In this document: in pieces, positions 1 through 12,100 of the stretch
How positions within the stretch are numbered: position 1 is the first letter of the stretch
How the letters are laid out: the number at the start of each line of letters is the position of its first letter
Assembly: GCA_013398175.1 (NCBI GenBank)
Contig: VZRZ01007232.1
Coordinates: 136,414-200,413, forward strand
DNA: 64,000 bases
DNA from: Climacteris rufus
Lineage: Eukaryota > Chordata > Aves > Passeriformes > Climacteridae
Reading direction: 5' to 3'
Made by a program: the position numbers and the translations under genes
Notes under the pieces: generated by a model
What the model was told of the DNA's origin: nothing
The model's database searches: none
What the model saw: the letters and a program-made list of their open reading frames with translations, nothing else

Positions 1-125
1 GCGGGCTGGGCAGGATCCCGGGGGCTGGGCAGGATCCCCGGGGGGCTCCGGGCCGGGCTGTGGGAGCTGCCGGCGCACCCGCTGCTCCCCTGCCCCGGGC
101 TCCGGGGGCCGGTGGTGTTGGTGGT
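1..125. promoter_or_regulatory. GC-rich edge of a probable CpG island
   Basis: The first 125 bases are very G+C-rich with many CpG dinucleotides, and the sequence becomes ordinary AT-rich DNA abruptly after about 140. Two near-identical copies of a unit of about 18 bases (gggctgggcaggatccc plus G's) lie in tandem at about 3-40. The segment probably belongs to a CpG island, and so to a promoter or first exon, that continues left of the window. A plus-strand frame stays open across it, but that is expected of GC-rich DNA and I do not call a CDS. A gene starting here and running right is possible; the candidate exon at 7502-7564 would fit that direction. Confidence 0.45.
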
Positions 126-1430
126 GGGGGGTTTGTGTTTCCTTTCACATCACACCGCGGTAGCAGGTGTAAACACGATCTTTTCTAGAAACCGGCGTGG
201 CAAGGACTGTGGTGCTTCGGGTCAGTTTGGAGCCTTGAACGCACGCACCGCCTAAAGAACGGGAGAAAACATTCCTTCTTTCCGGAAAGACCAGACATAC
301 ACAAGCAATGCGTTTGAAAGCTGTGACTGTTTTCACTTTAAAAAAGCTGCTTTCAGGTACTTTTGATTTACACAGCCGCATTTTCTCTCCTCTGTCCCCA
401 CTCCCACATATCCTTACGGAAAGTATCAGGTTGCTTGAAATAGCAGGCATTAACAGCACAGAGGTAGAGATTCCCATAAAACAAACCTGAAGCTACAGAC
501 CCCACACAGCAACCCAGTGCCACCCTGCTGGTATTGTGCGTGCAGGAGCTATGTCAGGATGGTTTGCAAAAAATGCTTCTTCTAAACTCTCATTTACAGT
601 GAGTGAAAAACTCACACAATTCTCGCCGATAAAAGTTTCATAGCATCACAGTCTGGGTCACAGGGGTGTGTGTGCAAAGTGTATATGCATATGACACAAC
701 TGCAGTTCAGGCTGATTAAGTAAAGGTTTACATCTGGTCTCTTCATACATCTGTCACACACACACACTTTGATAACTCTGTCACTTCAAGGCTGAGAGCG
801 ATTTAAGGTGTATAATATTTGCCTCTAAGGCAAATTCCTAAGGCAACATCTGAAGAAAAGTAGGGGTTTTTACTGGCAGAATTTCTTTCATCTTTCCCCT
901 ACCAGCCTAAATTAGGCCTTTTAATTTATCTGACTACTCTATCTTAAATATCTGTTTTATTAACTAGAGCATTATAATTCTGCAGAAGTTTCTAAGGGAG
1001 CTTACATCCTCTGAACCTTGTTCAGCCTGACTGTGGCTGACTGCAGCTGACTGCTGAAAACCCTACTGCTATAATTCAAAGGAATGTACTTCATCATGTA
1101 CAATGATGGGCATCATTTCCACTCCTCAGAAACCCTCTTTTGTTTATTTATGCATATTTTATAAAAAATACTATGAGTAATTTGTCAAACTGTCAGGAAC
1201 TGTGTTGGTCCGTAAAGCCAGATATCTCATGCACACTAGTTGGATGTCCAGTCACTATATTCATATTTTCTCAATATGTCCCATCTTAGCTGCGTATTTT
1301 TAAAAGAACCTGGAAGATTGATGCACCTGGAACACATAATTTTATCATGAAAGAGCACATATATTTCTGCCATTATAGAAAAGGATGAATTCTTCTTTCT
1401 CAAAAGCAAGCAATCTTGCCAAACCAGCTG

Positions 1431-1454
1431 TCTCTCTCTCTCACACACACACAC
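1431..1454. repeat. Compound (TC)n(AC)n microsatellite
   Basis: A run of TC dinucleotides passes directly into a run of AC dinucleotides. It is short and probably polymorphic, with no sign of function. Confidence 0.9.
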
Positions 1455-2829
1455 TATGGGTTTATCATCCATCTTGGTATTATCTCTGCTCAGGCCTCCT
1501 GTCTTAATGTGATGGCTTGAGGAACCTATTGCTGACCAGTATGCCAGTGAGTCCTTGTCTGCATAAGTTTCATAAACAAAACACCAGCCTTCACCTTTCC
1601 TTGGCTTTCCTGACTCCTCCTCCTCCCCACGGGCCAGCTCCTGGGTAGGATGAACCTGTCAGAGGGCAGATGAACCCATCCATGAAGTCATTCAGCTGTA
1701 GCTGTGGTCATCTGCAAAAGGCTAATTAGGGATTGCCTGGCAGCAGAACAGAAGTTCTTACAGCCCAAGCAGGGCTTGGCGGACGTTTTGGCGCTTCCAG
1801 CTGAGGCACAGCACCCGCGGCGGAGGTGGGAAAGCTCCGATTTCCTCATGGAGGCGAGATGGCAATCCACTCAGGGACAGAGAGCTCCAGTGTTTCATTC
1901 AGAGTCATTTTGCATTTATTAAACCATTCTCTCTCACGTTTTCTTTAGGTAAAAGCAGCAAAACGCTTAGGCACACTGCAGAAAGCACAGGCATCTGTGT
2001 GCTGTCTCGTGTCAGAAGGGAAGAAGCTGTAATCCAGACAAGCTCGCTTACCCAGGGATGTTCTGGGCAGGATGTACAAATCACAGAAACAGTAAAGAAC
2101 AACAGCCAGGGACAGTACTGGGACTGCAACTCCCTCAAGAGATGACAGAGGCAAGCCTCACCTGGTGGCCAGGACCCTTGCCAGACTCTTTGCAGGTGAC
2201 CACCAAGCGTTAGCAAAGTCTCTGTAAGAATTTCCCAGGTAATTACTTGCTACCTTTTATAACCTCATTTCCAAGAAAACAGTTTTAAAAAAAATGAACT
2301 CTGTTCTTTTTTCTTTCCTTCTCTGAAGTGAGGAGGCAGAATTCACAGTAATTCCCAGGGCAGCAGCGTAGGAGCACCAGCAGTCCAGTCACTCTGCTCT
2401 TGCTGCTGCTGCAAACTCCTGGTGAGAGACAAGGCCAGTGGGTTGCCTGTGCCTTGCATGACTGCCCACACAGAAGCCCAGTGCTCAATCTTACATCGTG
2501 GGTGTTCTCCTTCTCCTACTCAGTAAATGAAGGCAGATGACTGCAGCAATACAAAGGAAGAGCCATTCCCATCCAAACTTAAAGGCAAGACTTTCTAAAT
2601 AAATGGAAGACCAAACAGTGGACTCAGTTTCACAAGGAGGTACCACCACACTATGCCTGTGGCAGAAAATTTCCTTGGATGACAAACAGATACATTTATA
2701 ACCTCCCATCTTTCACCCAAATAAACTCATATGCTGCAAGAGAGGAAAAAATTGTCCTTGGTGCTTTCTGACACTGGTTCTTTGACCAATCGTTTATATA
2801 TGAAAACTAGAGAAAAAATTATGAAAGGC

Positions 2830-2853
2830 AAACAACAGCAACAACAACAACAA
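2830..2853. repeat. (CAA)n microsatellite with CAG interruption
   Basis: CAA triplets with one CAG interruption near the start. The overlapping plus-strand frame reads as a glutamine run, but nothing around it supports coding. Confidence 0.85.
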
Positions 2854-4280
2854 AGACTTATTTCAAGACTTAATATTCCAAAGGCCTATTCTACACTAAA
2901 GCCAGCAACCTACAAAATGCCACTAAAGGCCTTGCTAACCCACAGGGCAGAATAAAAGGCTCTAGCACTGGCAGCAGATCTATTCCCACTCTCATTTCCA
3001 TTTGGTTCAGTATTCAGGGGGAGGGTAAATCCTTAAGCAGATTTAATATACAGAGTTTCACGAATACTGCCAAATTACAATAATTTATACTGGACAAATA
3101 ACAGCCACAATATGTTTTTGTTCCACGTTGCTTTAGATGCACCTGTAGTCCAAGGTGAACGACAAGTACTGGTTTTGTACCCAAATGTGACAGAATTTTG
3201 GGTACACCTTTAGAAACAGTAGGACTGCCATGTGCCTGTGTCCAGAAACAAAAATCCATCTGTAGTTCTGAGGTATTGCTAATGGCATAGCTAAAGTTAT
3301 TCATAGTTTAGATTTACCAGAAATAGTTGGAGCAAATTAATAATGAATTAGAACATTTCTTATCATCGCAGGGAGTGAGAGGGAATAAATAGAACCATCC
3401 ATATTTTCTTATTACAAAACAGTGTGCAGCCTATTACCAAACACTAATTTAGTGTTGCTTGTGCTGGAAAACTGTCGAAGGGTCCCTGGTTCCTGACAGA
3501 GCAGCTTAATTCAGTCTGACAGGATCCAGGCTGCAGAGAAGCAGGGCAGGTGAGCACCATCCCAACAGGGGTGAATCCCAGCCCGCCGGAGCCAGGCACA
3601 GCTCAATAATTCCAATTAACCACGCTAAACACCACAGAGATGGGTCACACAGAGCCCAGCAAATATCAGACAGAACCTTGTATTTTGATGAGAGAATAAC
3701 TAAGTCTTTCTCATTAAGGAAGAGAGAAAAGACATTTGGTTGTGCAGAGAAGCCTGTACGTGGTGGCTTGTGCACCCTGCAGTGCAGCCTCTGCCCTGTG
3801 GAGCTGCAGCCCGTGCTGGCCAGAGCCAAAATTGCCCTGAGCACGGGAGCCCTTCAAGTGGCTTAGCTGCCCATTTTGTGAGTACAGAGCAACAGGGAGA
3901 GCTTCTGCATCCCTTGGCAGTGCAGGAAGGCCTTGCTCCGCCAGATGCACAGCACCAGGAATACGAAGGGTGTGGGGTGAAACTGAGAAGCGGAGTTTGC
4001 TGGCCTCTGTGTCTTGAGGTGACTAGACAGCAGACATGGGGGCCAGGAACCAGCACACAATCTTTGGCTGCTGTCAAAACATAAATAAAGTACTTGGGTC
4101 TACTTAGCCTAAAGGAAAATGTGTGGTTCTTAGTTTTTATAATTAAAGATAGCACAAAGAATTCCTTGTGTGTGGCCTTATGGTCCGATCCATCTCTATC
4201 TTCTAATAAAATGTACTTCTGTAACAGCCAAGGCAATTAATCACTTAAACAGAATTGGATTACAATCTCCATTACTAGAA

Positions 4281-4402
4281 AATCTTTAAAGTCAGGGTTG
4301 CTATCTTTCTAAAAGATCTCAAGCTATTGAGCCATTCTTTGCCCTGCTTTATGCAAAGGTCAGACTGGATGTTCATAATGGCCTCTTCTAATGTCAAAAA
4401 TC
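4281..4402 (+). mobile_element. Ancient CR1/L3-like LINE 3' end fragment
   Basis: The segment matches the remembered 3' end of old amniote CR1/L3-type LINEs. It has a part reading like 'ctatctttctaaaagat', then after an AT-rich spacer 'aggtcagactggatg' followed by 'cataatggcctcttctaatg'. In those LINEs the tail reads as a 'gtcagactagatgatc...aatggtccctt' type. Only about 120 bases can be aligned by eye and it is heavily diverged, so the insertion is old. It is non-coding and truncated. The assignment is from memory, not a database search. Confidence 0.6.
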
Positions 4403-7400
4403 AGCCTCTGACCCTTGTAATGCCACTCACTGATTTCACACAGAACTGTGCTGGATGTATTGACCCTTCTCAGTAGGAAAGAAGATTGTCTGCAGAAACT
4501 CCTGTGTGATTACACAACTCCAGGTACATGTCTGCTGAGCTCATCATGTAAATACTGATGTCTTTGGTAGGTTTTGAATTTCACAGGAGTTTGCAGAGCA
4601 CACCACCAACAGAAGTTGCTAGGACGTTGCAAGCCTGAACCCTCTCTTTTGACCCCCAAATCTGTGTTCAGTCTCCAGATTGTGTATGTCAATGGCAACA
4701 ACAAAATTATAAACTATGATACTCTGTAGATGTGTTTAAAATCTTGAAACATATTTATGATCATTTTCACTCTAGTGAAAATTCCTTTCCTGGAGATTTC
4801 TTACTACCAAGTGCAAGTGACTTTGATATGTGTCTTCAGAAAAAAAAAAAAAAAAAGAAATTATTTGCATATAATTTGGGGTGCTTCTCTCACATTTTAG
4901 CCCATAGCAAACCCAAATTTCTTCTAAATCTCAGTAACAATTGAGATTGTTCTAAAATGTATATATCAGTTTTAACTGTCTGAAAATAATATTTTACCAT
5001 TGCATAAATAACTTAAGCTAGTTTTCCTGATGAAATATCTGAGCTCAACACGAATTTGCTCTGAAACACAATAGACAACAAGTATGAGCAAGGAATTGCA
5101 GAAATAACATCATCTAATGATAACTCCTGAAGGTGTTTTGGATTTTGGGTTTGGTTCTGGCTTGATTTTTTTAGTAAGGACTCCGCAAGGAGATACTTTT
5201 ATATGTTTTACCTCCCTCTCTGGGAAAAAAAAATTATTACATTCAAAAGAAAGCCATTGTCAAGAGCATTATTTATTCTAGCCTCTGCTCTATGGAAAGT
5301 AGATAACTCTGTTTTAAATGCATCTCCTGACCCTTGTCTTCTCAGATCAGTTCTCCTAGTTCTGTTCTGAGACAGGGATTTCTCCTGATGTACTGTTCAT
5401 TTCCACAAAGCTTCTCCTTCTTTCCCCCCATTCCTAATGTAGAATACTTTTATGTAATTATCTCAGAGGCACAACAAGGTAAACCTTGTTTGCTACAAGA
5501 TAAATACTGGAACAGGAGCAAAAAGTTCTGTTTATGAAAGGGGGAAATATTTGTTCAGTGTTGAGAAAATTATGCAAAACCCCCCATGTCATAGATTTAG
5601 AAAAAAAGCTTGTCTTTTTTTTATATGAAAGATGAGTGGCATGTGTTCTGGTGACCATATGCCCGTAGTTAATGTGGGTTCTTCATATTTATAAATTATG
5701 CTACAACTACACAATGTTTCATCTGAATGCATTACTACTAATCTCACAATATCCCTATATTACATATATTTATTAGTACATTACATTTATTTTATACAGT
5801 AAAGTATGAAACTCAGTGACTTCCTTGGGAGCACATGGCTAAGAAAACATGAATAGTTCTAAAACAAATACCTGACCCCGCTGATGTCAAAGGCAAAGAT
5901 CCTGATGACTTGAGTGGTGCCAGATGTTCACTTTTGGCAATCTGACTCCAATTTTTTGCTGGTGGTGAAGGTTTAGCACGCAGGAGTAATACCTCTTGTG
6001 CCTCCAAACACTCAGTGCCATTCATCTATAAAGTTAATCTATAAATCTATCTGCCAGTGAGTTCTGTCATGGATTCAGGGGAGACTAGTATTTAGCCCCT
6101 ACAAAGAGTGATTTTAGCTGAAGAAATTCGTGTCCCAACCCCCCCAAAAAGTAGTCACTAGGTGATGGTCTCCAGCACTGCATGTAAAAATCAGCAACAC
6201 TTAAACAGTGAAAAAAATGTACAGTCAATAACACAAAACACTAGTAACTTCATGTAGTTGTTGCTAGTTTGAAGATGATTAATAACCTTGAACTAAACTA
6301 AAAGAATTAAAACCACATTACTCATCCTATGAGAACAAGGTAATAAAAGGTGACATTGCAACTGAGTAAAAGCTGTCCTTCAAAAGAAATCTTTCCCCTT
6401 CTCCCAGTGTTGATTAGTGAATAATACTGCTAGTCATTATGCTCAATAGAGTTGGTGTCCTTCCTCGATTTTCGTGAGGGAAGAAGAGGCAGTAAGGAGA
6501 GCTGAATCACAAGTTTTCCTCATATTTTTTCTCAATGAACAATGGTGCACACAGTTGTTCTGAAACACAGCGACAGGTAAAGTCAGCACAGTCACTAGAG
6601 TGAGTTAGAAAGATGACAAAAGTTCCCAAGCATTGATCCACAGACAAAAAGCATAAACTTGGTATTAGGATGTGAAGAAAAGTGTAATGTCCAATGATCC
6701 CTCTTGTTTTCAACATCTGCATTTAGTTTAAGTAGCTAAACCTATAGTAAATATCTTTTTAGGATGATTTCTCCCCATTTCTATAGATTCCACAGGATGG
6801 GAGACAAAACACTCCAAAATGCATGGTTCATGGTTATAAACCTTAGGAACGTTTAACTGGGAATGGAGTTGCAAAATATCAAATCCTGGAGGTATTTTGT
6901 GCTGTGCTACATTAGTGCTAAGCCTAAATGAGCCTGCAGCAAAGGGGAAACTCATCTTAAAGAAGAAAACCTTCTCTCTGCACCAGTTACGTAATAGAAA
7001 ACTGAAAGGTCACAGAGATTTTAAACTTCCAATTTTTTAACTAGTAAGAAATGGAGATAAGGTGAGGGAGTGGTGGGTTTCTCCTTTCAGGTGTTTTTTT
7101 GGAAGAAGCAAAGTGCATTGAAGTCAGGCACAGCTCTTTAATTCCACGGAGATCTGTGAGCAAAGCACTGAGGGTTGCTTTAGCTCACAGCTGCTGTCTT
7201 GCTGATTACTGTGTACCTGCAACTCCCAGTGAACTATTACATGTCACTAACATCCTTACATGACCTGGAGTCCTATTTAGAAAAGTATTCACTTTCAAAT
7301 ATGTAAATACAATAAATAGGAGTGTTGAATGTTTGCTTTCCTTGGGACTAGGCTGTTAATTACACCTGCATATTACTGGCTTGTAGGAACCATTTATTTT

Positions 7401-7501
7401 GCTCTATCTCGAACCTTCAGATTGTCTTCTGGGGGAAATATTAAGGCGGGGTAAAAGGAAAACTTTTTAAGGGTAACATCTTTGCATTACTTTCCCAACA
7501 G
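4403..7501. other. AT-rich intronic or intergenic DNA, nothing recognised
   Basis: Apart from a poly-A tract at 4840-4856 this stretch holds no feature I can support. Open frames are short and scattered over all six frames. A region at 5320-5420 has a weak acceptor-like 'cttctcag' but no matching donor within an open frame. Confidence 0.4.
4840..4856. repeat. Poly-A tract
   Basis: About 17 consecutive A's followed by g and more A's. No retrotransposon body was recognised upstream, so it may be a simple low-complexity run. Confidence 0.8.
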
Positions 7502-7564
7502 GACCAGCAAAAACTGTACCTCTGACAGAAACTCCTAAGCATTCTTTGCACGAAGCACCTGAAA
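7502..7564 (+). CDS. Candidate internal coding exon, 63 nt, unknown gene
   Basis: A 63-nt segment lies between an acceptor-like 'ttactttcccaacag' (ending at 7501) and a full-consensus donor 'gtaagt' (7565-7570). Only one frame is open: two bases of a split codon, then PAKTVPLTETPKHSLHEAPE, then one leftover base. The exon is therefore symmetric, phase 1 to phase 1. The peptide is rich in Pro, Thr, Lys and Glu, which suggests a disordered linker. I do not recognise the protein. A gene running right from the GC-rich edge at position 1 would use this strand. A 60-base frame bounded by plausible splice sites can arise by chance, so this stays tentative. Confidence 0.3.
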
Positions 7565-7747
7565 GTAAGTTATATGGAAAATCATGTCTGTGGATGAAGC
7601 AGTATTGCACAGAAATCAGTAAAGTTCACATAAACATATTGCAGAAGACCTGTAATGCACTTTTTAATAATTCTATGTCAGATTCTCTCTCTATCACATC
7701 CTCTTCAGTCAGTTTTGTTTTGACAAAAGCTACAGCAGTACAAGATG

Positions 7748-7764
7748 CATCCATCCATCCATCC
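7748..7764. repeat. Short (ATCC)n microsatellite
   Basis: Four tandem ATCC units, just upstream of the first solo LTR. Confidence 0.8.
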
Positions 7765-7843
7765 TGTCCCGTCCTGTCCACCCCCAGGAAGCCGTAAGTG
7801 CCACAGATGCATCACACACAACAGAAATATCATTAATGTACCA

Positions 7844-7849
7844 AGGAGA
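7844..7849. repeat. Target-site duplication, left copy (AGGAGA)
   Basis: Six bases directly before the TG start of the LTR at 7850-8169. They match the six bases after its CA end (AGGAGG, 8170-8175) at five of six positions, as expected for an old retroviral integration duplication. Confidence 0.6.
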
Positions 7850-8169
7850 TGTTGCCCTGATTTTTGCAGTTCTGGATGTTGTTCTTTTGTAGCTAGTTTC
7901 TCACACTTCTCTGTAAACATGGCCATGTTATTTAACTGTATCTTATCATTTACTTTCCTTTCTCCTGGACACAGAACTTTGATGGACATTTCCTTTGACC
8001 ACTGTGATTGAGGGAGGAAGAACTGATTTCCTCCAATGAGCAGTGATTTCTAAATGTATATAAAAAAAATATAAAAAATAAAGAAGGCAGGCCTTGCCCC
8101 CTTCCTTCCTTCTCTCTCCTCCTGGTAACAGGTGCCTCTGGCTCTTCCTTTTGTGTCGTTACTGCGACA
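7850..8169 (+). mobile_element. Solo LTR of an endogenous retrovirus, plus orientation
   Basis: This 320-base block starts with TG (TGTTGCCCTG) and ends with CA. It is flanked by near-identical six-base duplications and aligns along its whole length with the reverse complement of 8814-9112. It contains a TATA-like 'tatataaaa' near 8058 and an AATAAA signal at 8077-8082. No internal retroviral genes, primer-binding site or second same-orientation LTR are present, so it is a solo LTR left by recombination. The six-base duplication is typical of class II (ERVK-like) elements, but the class is inferred from that alone. I do not recognise the family. Confidence 0.7.
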
Positions 8170-8813
8170 AGGAGGGGTTTATCTGTGAGAGAAACCCCCA
8201 ATTTTTTCCCCACCATAGCATCAGCAAGGTGTCAGTGCAGAAGATTGTGTTCGACTCCTGTGCGATTTTCTCATTTTCCTGGCTGTTAGGTCTGTTACAG
8301 GTGAGGCTGAGAGCAGCAAGTCTGGAGAGTGGAATTGGGAATATCTGCTGCTCGTTTGATCTCTCACGGCCCCGTTGTGTAAGCGTGAGTGCTGTGGGCA
8401 CAGGGTACACTGGTCCCTGCTGACACCGGAGCTCTGGCCAGCTTAGCCAGGGGTTTGACATTTTACATGTTTGGGAGGCAACTTCCAACATCACTGAGTG
8501 TATCAGGCAAGAAGTGACGGCCGTCCCGCGGGGATGTGAGACAGCGGGAAGGCAGATTTGTGCGGGAGCAGGCACACGCCAGGGCTGGTTTTCATTTAGC
8601 CAGACTGGGAAACAGCAGCCTCAAGGACACAGCAGCAATCCTGCTGGTTTTTGCACACAACAATCCTTCGAGGCTGCCCCACAGGCAGCTCTGCAGGCCG
8701 GGGGAATTCGGCTGCTCGGTGGCACCCACCGGGAGGAGGAGGCGCAAAGCCACCGTGCCACTCTGGGTCACAGCTGGCACAGGGGGTGCCACCCCTCCTG
8801 CCCACAGCCACTC
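8170..8813. other. Spacer between two inverted solo LTRs
   Basis: A 644-base GC-richer spacer separates the two oppositely oriented LTRs. It contains CpGs and a 138-codon minus-strand open frame that runs into the left LTR at its 3' end. No retroviral protein motif is visible in any frame. It is either ordinary host DNA between two independent insertions or an unrecognised repeat. I favour host DNA, because each LTR has its own target-site duplication. Confidence 0.45.
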
Positions 8814-9112
8814 TGGCACAGCAGCGACACAAAAGGACGAGCCACAGACACCTGTGTCCAGGATCAAAGAGAAGGAAGGAAGGGCCACAAGACCCACCTT
8901 CTTTATTTTTTATATCCATTTGGAAATCACTATTCATTGGAGGAAATCAGTTCTTCCTCCCTCAACCACAGTGGTCAAAGGAAATGTCTTTGAGTGGTCA
9001 AAGTTCTGTGTCCATGAGAAAGGAATGTGAATGATAAGACATAGCTGTGTTTACAGAAAAGAACTGTGTGAAAGAAAGTAAAAAACATTCAGCTACAAGA
9101 AGCAGGGCAACA
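8814..9112 (-). mobile_element. Solo LTR of the same family, minus orientation
   Basis: Read on the minus strand, this 299-base block starts TGTTGCCCTG and ends CA. It carries an AATAAA signal at 8902-8907 (minus) beside a TATA-like stretch. Host sequence on the two sides is CCACTC (8808-8813) and CCACGC (9113-9118), a six-base duplication with one mismatch. It aligns end to end with 7850-8169 in inverted orientation, with small indels. Its separate target-site duplication shows it inserted independently rather than arising as one arm of an inverted-repeat transposon. Confidence 0.7.
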
Positions 9113-9118
9113 CCACGC

Positions 9119-12100
9119 TCTTACAATAAAAGCAATTTTGCCTCCTCCGAGCTGTGGGGAGCTCAATCTGTCACGTTGGGGCGGCTGTGAGCTCTCACCC
9201 CGAGTATCTCCTGCAGGCCCATCGAGGAGCCTGAGTCACCTGGAGGAGCTGTGGGAGGCAGCGATGCCCAGGGCGAGCAGGGCAGGCAGCGGTGCCCATC
9301 CCACCCGCTGGCCCCGCACGGCCCATGGAAAATCGCCTCCTTGGGTACACGATGTTCTAAGTGAGCTCTGTGAGCCGCCATGGTGAGAAAAACATTTGCT
9401 TGTTCTCTCCCAGTGCATTAAGAAAACCCACTAAAAGGTGCTTTTCGCACCACAAAACCTTTTAAAAGGATTCTGTCAACACAAAAGCAACATTGACAGC
9501 AGATGCCTATAAAATTACTTGAGTCTTTAAACTCTGAAATGTGCTTCTTAATGTTTTTAGATTGGTTTTGTTTGTTTGTTTGTTTTTGGGGTTTTTTGTT
9601 TTTTTTAAATATACATATATAATTTTCCAGACTTGGTGTACTACCAGGACTCAGAGAAATGTTTTCTGTAATTCCATGAGTAAGAAAATGCATTGTGAGA
9701 TTAATGCACATAACCATTATTAAACCAGTTTGTAAACATATTCTACACAAAATGGATATTCAAACACATGGATCTTTGCCTCAGCAATAAAATAAAATTC
9801 CTGTAGGGAAAATTTGTCAGAGATATTGAGAGGAATATGAGACCCATTAGCATGTGGTGCATATGGCTCAGGTCGTGTCACCAAGTGGTCAAGGTTTTTT
9901 GCTGTAATTTTTTTCTCATCTCCTTTACCCTTCGTTCATGCGTGTCAGCATCTTGGCACTGGATGATAGGATGCACAAAACTCATTTTTCTAACACAGAT
10001 TTTCCTCCTCTTTTGATGCTATTAAGAGGCAAGTTGCCACACAGAAAGCAACATGCCCATCTCCTGTATTTCAACTACAGTGCTACCATTGTGGTCTCTG
10101 GGAGAACATATGGATGAGCCACCACTTTCACCGTTTATCTCTCAGCAATTAGTAAAGCAAGTTTTCTTAAAAAGGATGTGCACTCAGAGTTCTGTCTCCT
10201 GCAACTTCTCTCTTGGCTTTCATTCTCATCATCTCATTACTGTAAAGCTTGTGTAAATGCTTCCTATAGAGCAATTTCAGCATAGGAATTTGCAAGTGTA
10301 AGCAGTTTATAAATTATGACTCTTCTGTATTTTGGAAACAACATACAGCTCTGGCCACTGCAGCACACGGTTAAGGAAGAAAAAACCAGAAACTCTTAGT
10401 GCTGGTACTGCTGAGAAGGAATTGTGTACTACAGTCCCTTTTTGTACTGAGAAAAACAAGTATTACTGTAGAAAGAGTCTACTGCTTTGGAATAGTACCA
10501 AACACCAGCTTATTTTTTGTTTAAAAAGGTTTTTATTTGTTCATTCAATAGGAAGCATCAAAGACGCTAAAAGCTAAAAATTAATCACCCCGCACCAAAA
10601 TATCCTGCTTCCAGAAATAATTGTGCAAGTGATAAAACCACTGGCCATCTGTTGCTTTGCAAAGAGTTTTTAATTTCTAACAAGAAGGCAATCCACCGTT
10701 TGCATCAATGCCTTGGCCATCAGAGAGTGTCAGCCAACCTGGCTGGACAGGGAGTAAAAGTGAAATTTCAGATATTCAGAAGCAATTCAGCCCCTGAAGA
10801 CTGTGGAGTTCAGGTTGACAGCCAACCCTGACACCTGCCAGTAACAGTTACATTGAAATGCTGTGCAGTGACAGATCCCAAAAGGGTTTTAATATTTTGA
10901 CCTTATATCAGGAACTCAGAAGTAATCACTGGAGAATATCCTTCAGTAAGGACAGTTTATGGTTATAAAAAATGCAAAATGCATAACACAAAATTCTACT
11001 CTGGTGGTTTCTTGTTCATTTCTTTGGGTTTTTTAGGAGTAAAACAACTTGTCCAGATAATAATCAAAATTCATCTCACCTTGCAATACCAAAGAACTAT
11101 ACCAAGACTGCAATGTACTAAACTTTGAAGACTATAAAATCCATATGAAACATTCTGCATCTGGGGAACATTAACTCTGGATCATGTGGAAAAGTCTACA
11201 GGATGGAGATGACTAATCTGGCTTCTTTAATGACTAGAAAAAGAAACAAATTGGAAAATAACCACCTTCCAGGCCTCACCTCATGCAGTGATCTGGAAAA
11301 AAAACCCTTTTGGCACCAGCAATCAAGCTTTCCTGTATTATCTTCCCAGGGGGTTGATTACACTGTCCTAAATATTGGGTAAGTGCCTGACGTCCAAAAT
11401 TCTTTCCACTGTAGTTATTCTTCAAGAATTCAAACACAATTAGAAAAGCAGAAACACACGGTGGTAGCCAGGATGCAGTATGGCATTACAGTAACAACAG
11501 CTCAGAATTGCCAGTCAGGAGGGGTAACAAAACAAGGATACCAGCATGCCAACTGTGAACTTTGTGATTTTCAAGACACCTTTTATGAAAGGAGCAGGAA
11601 AGTAGTTCAGACAACAAGAAAGTTTCTTCAAAACTGTCAAATTTTGTAGGTAAATGAAAATTATACGGGGAAAGTGGTCTCAAAGTGGGAGATAAACTCC
11701 ACATCTGCTGTTCAGTCTCTTTCAGCACACTATGTAGCAGTACACAACTGGTCTTTTCTCTTCTGTTTTTTTTATAGTTTGGACATTAATAAGGCTTGGT
11801 CTCACTGGCAATCTCCAGGAAGGATCACAGGGAATGTGTTCTGTTAAATGCAAGTCTCTGGCCAAATTTGTGCCTGCCACCTAATCCTCAATATTACTGT
11901 GATGATAACTTCTTCTCTTGTGGTGTTCACAGTTGAAGCAGAGGTGAAATTGTATGGACATTTTTTTGCCCTCAATTTGATAAGCAAGCATGCCTGCTGC
12001 TTGCACTCCTGCAGGGAATTCACATCCAGCACTATAATTTCCAAATCCTTAGCCTATCAAGTACTGTTGATGTTTCATTTCATAGCAGGCAGAAGAGCAT

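Larger units (their letters stand above)
126..4280. other. AT-rich non-coding stretch without recognised gene
   Basis: I see no supportable exon here. It contains short microsatellites, a (CA)n run at about 753-767, the compound TC/AC run at 1431-1454 and the CAA run at 2830-2853, plus a more GC-rich patch at 3500-4050. That patch holds long overlapping open frames on both strands, the longest a 178-codon minus-strand frame at 3700-4236. Open frames on several frames at once point to base composition rather than coding, and no splice sites or recognisable domains go with them. Confidence 0.5.

Noticed and set aside
640..670. Possible minus-strand CR1 tail ('catagcatcacag')
   Set aside because: Only about 13 bases resemble the tail and nothing beyond it aligns.
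3700..4236. 178-codon minus-strand frame
   Set aside because: Overlapping frames are open on both strands in the GC-rich part, there are no splice sites, and the translation shows no domain.
7850..9112. A single DNA transposon with 300-base terminal inverted repeats
   Set aside because: Each arm has its own TG/CA ends, its own AATAAA signal and its own six-base flanking duplication, which fits two solo LTRs better.
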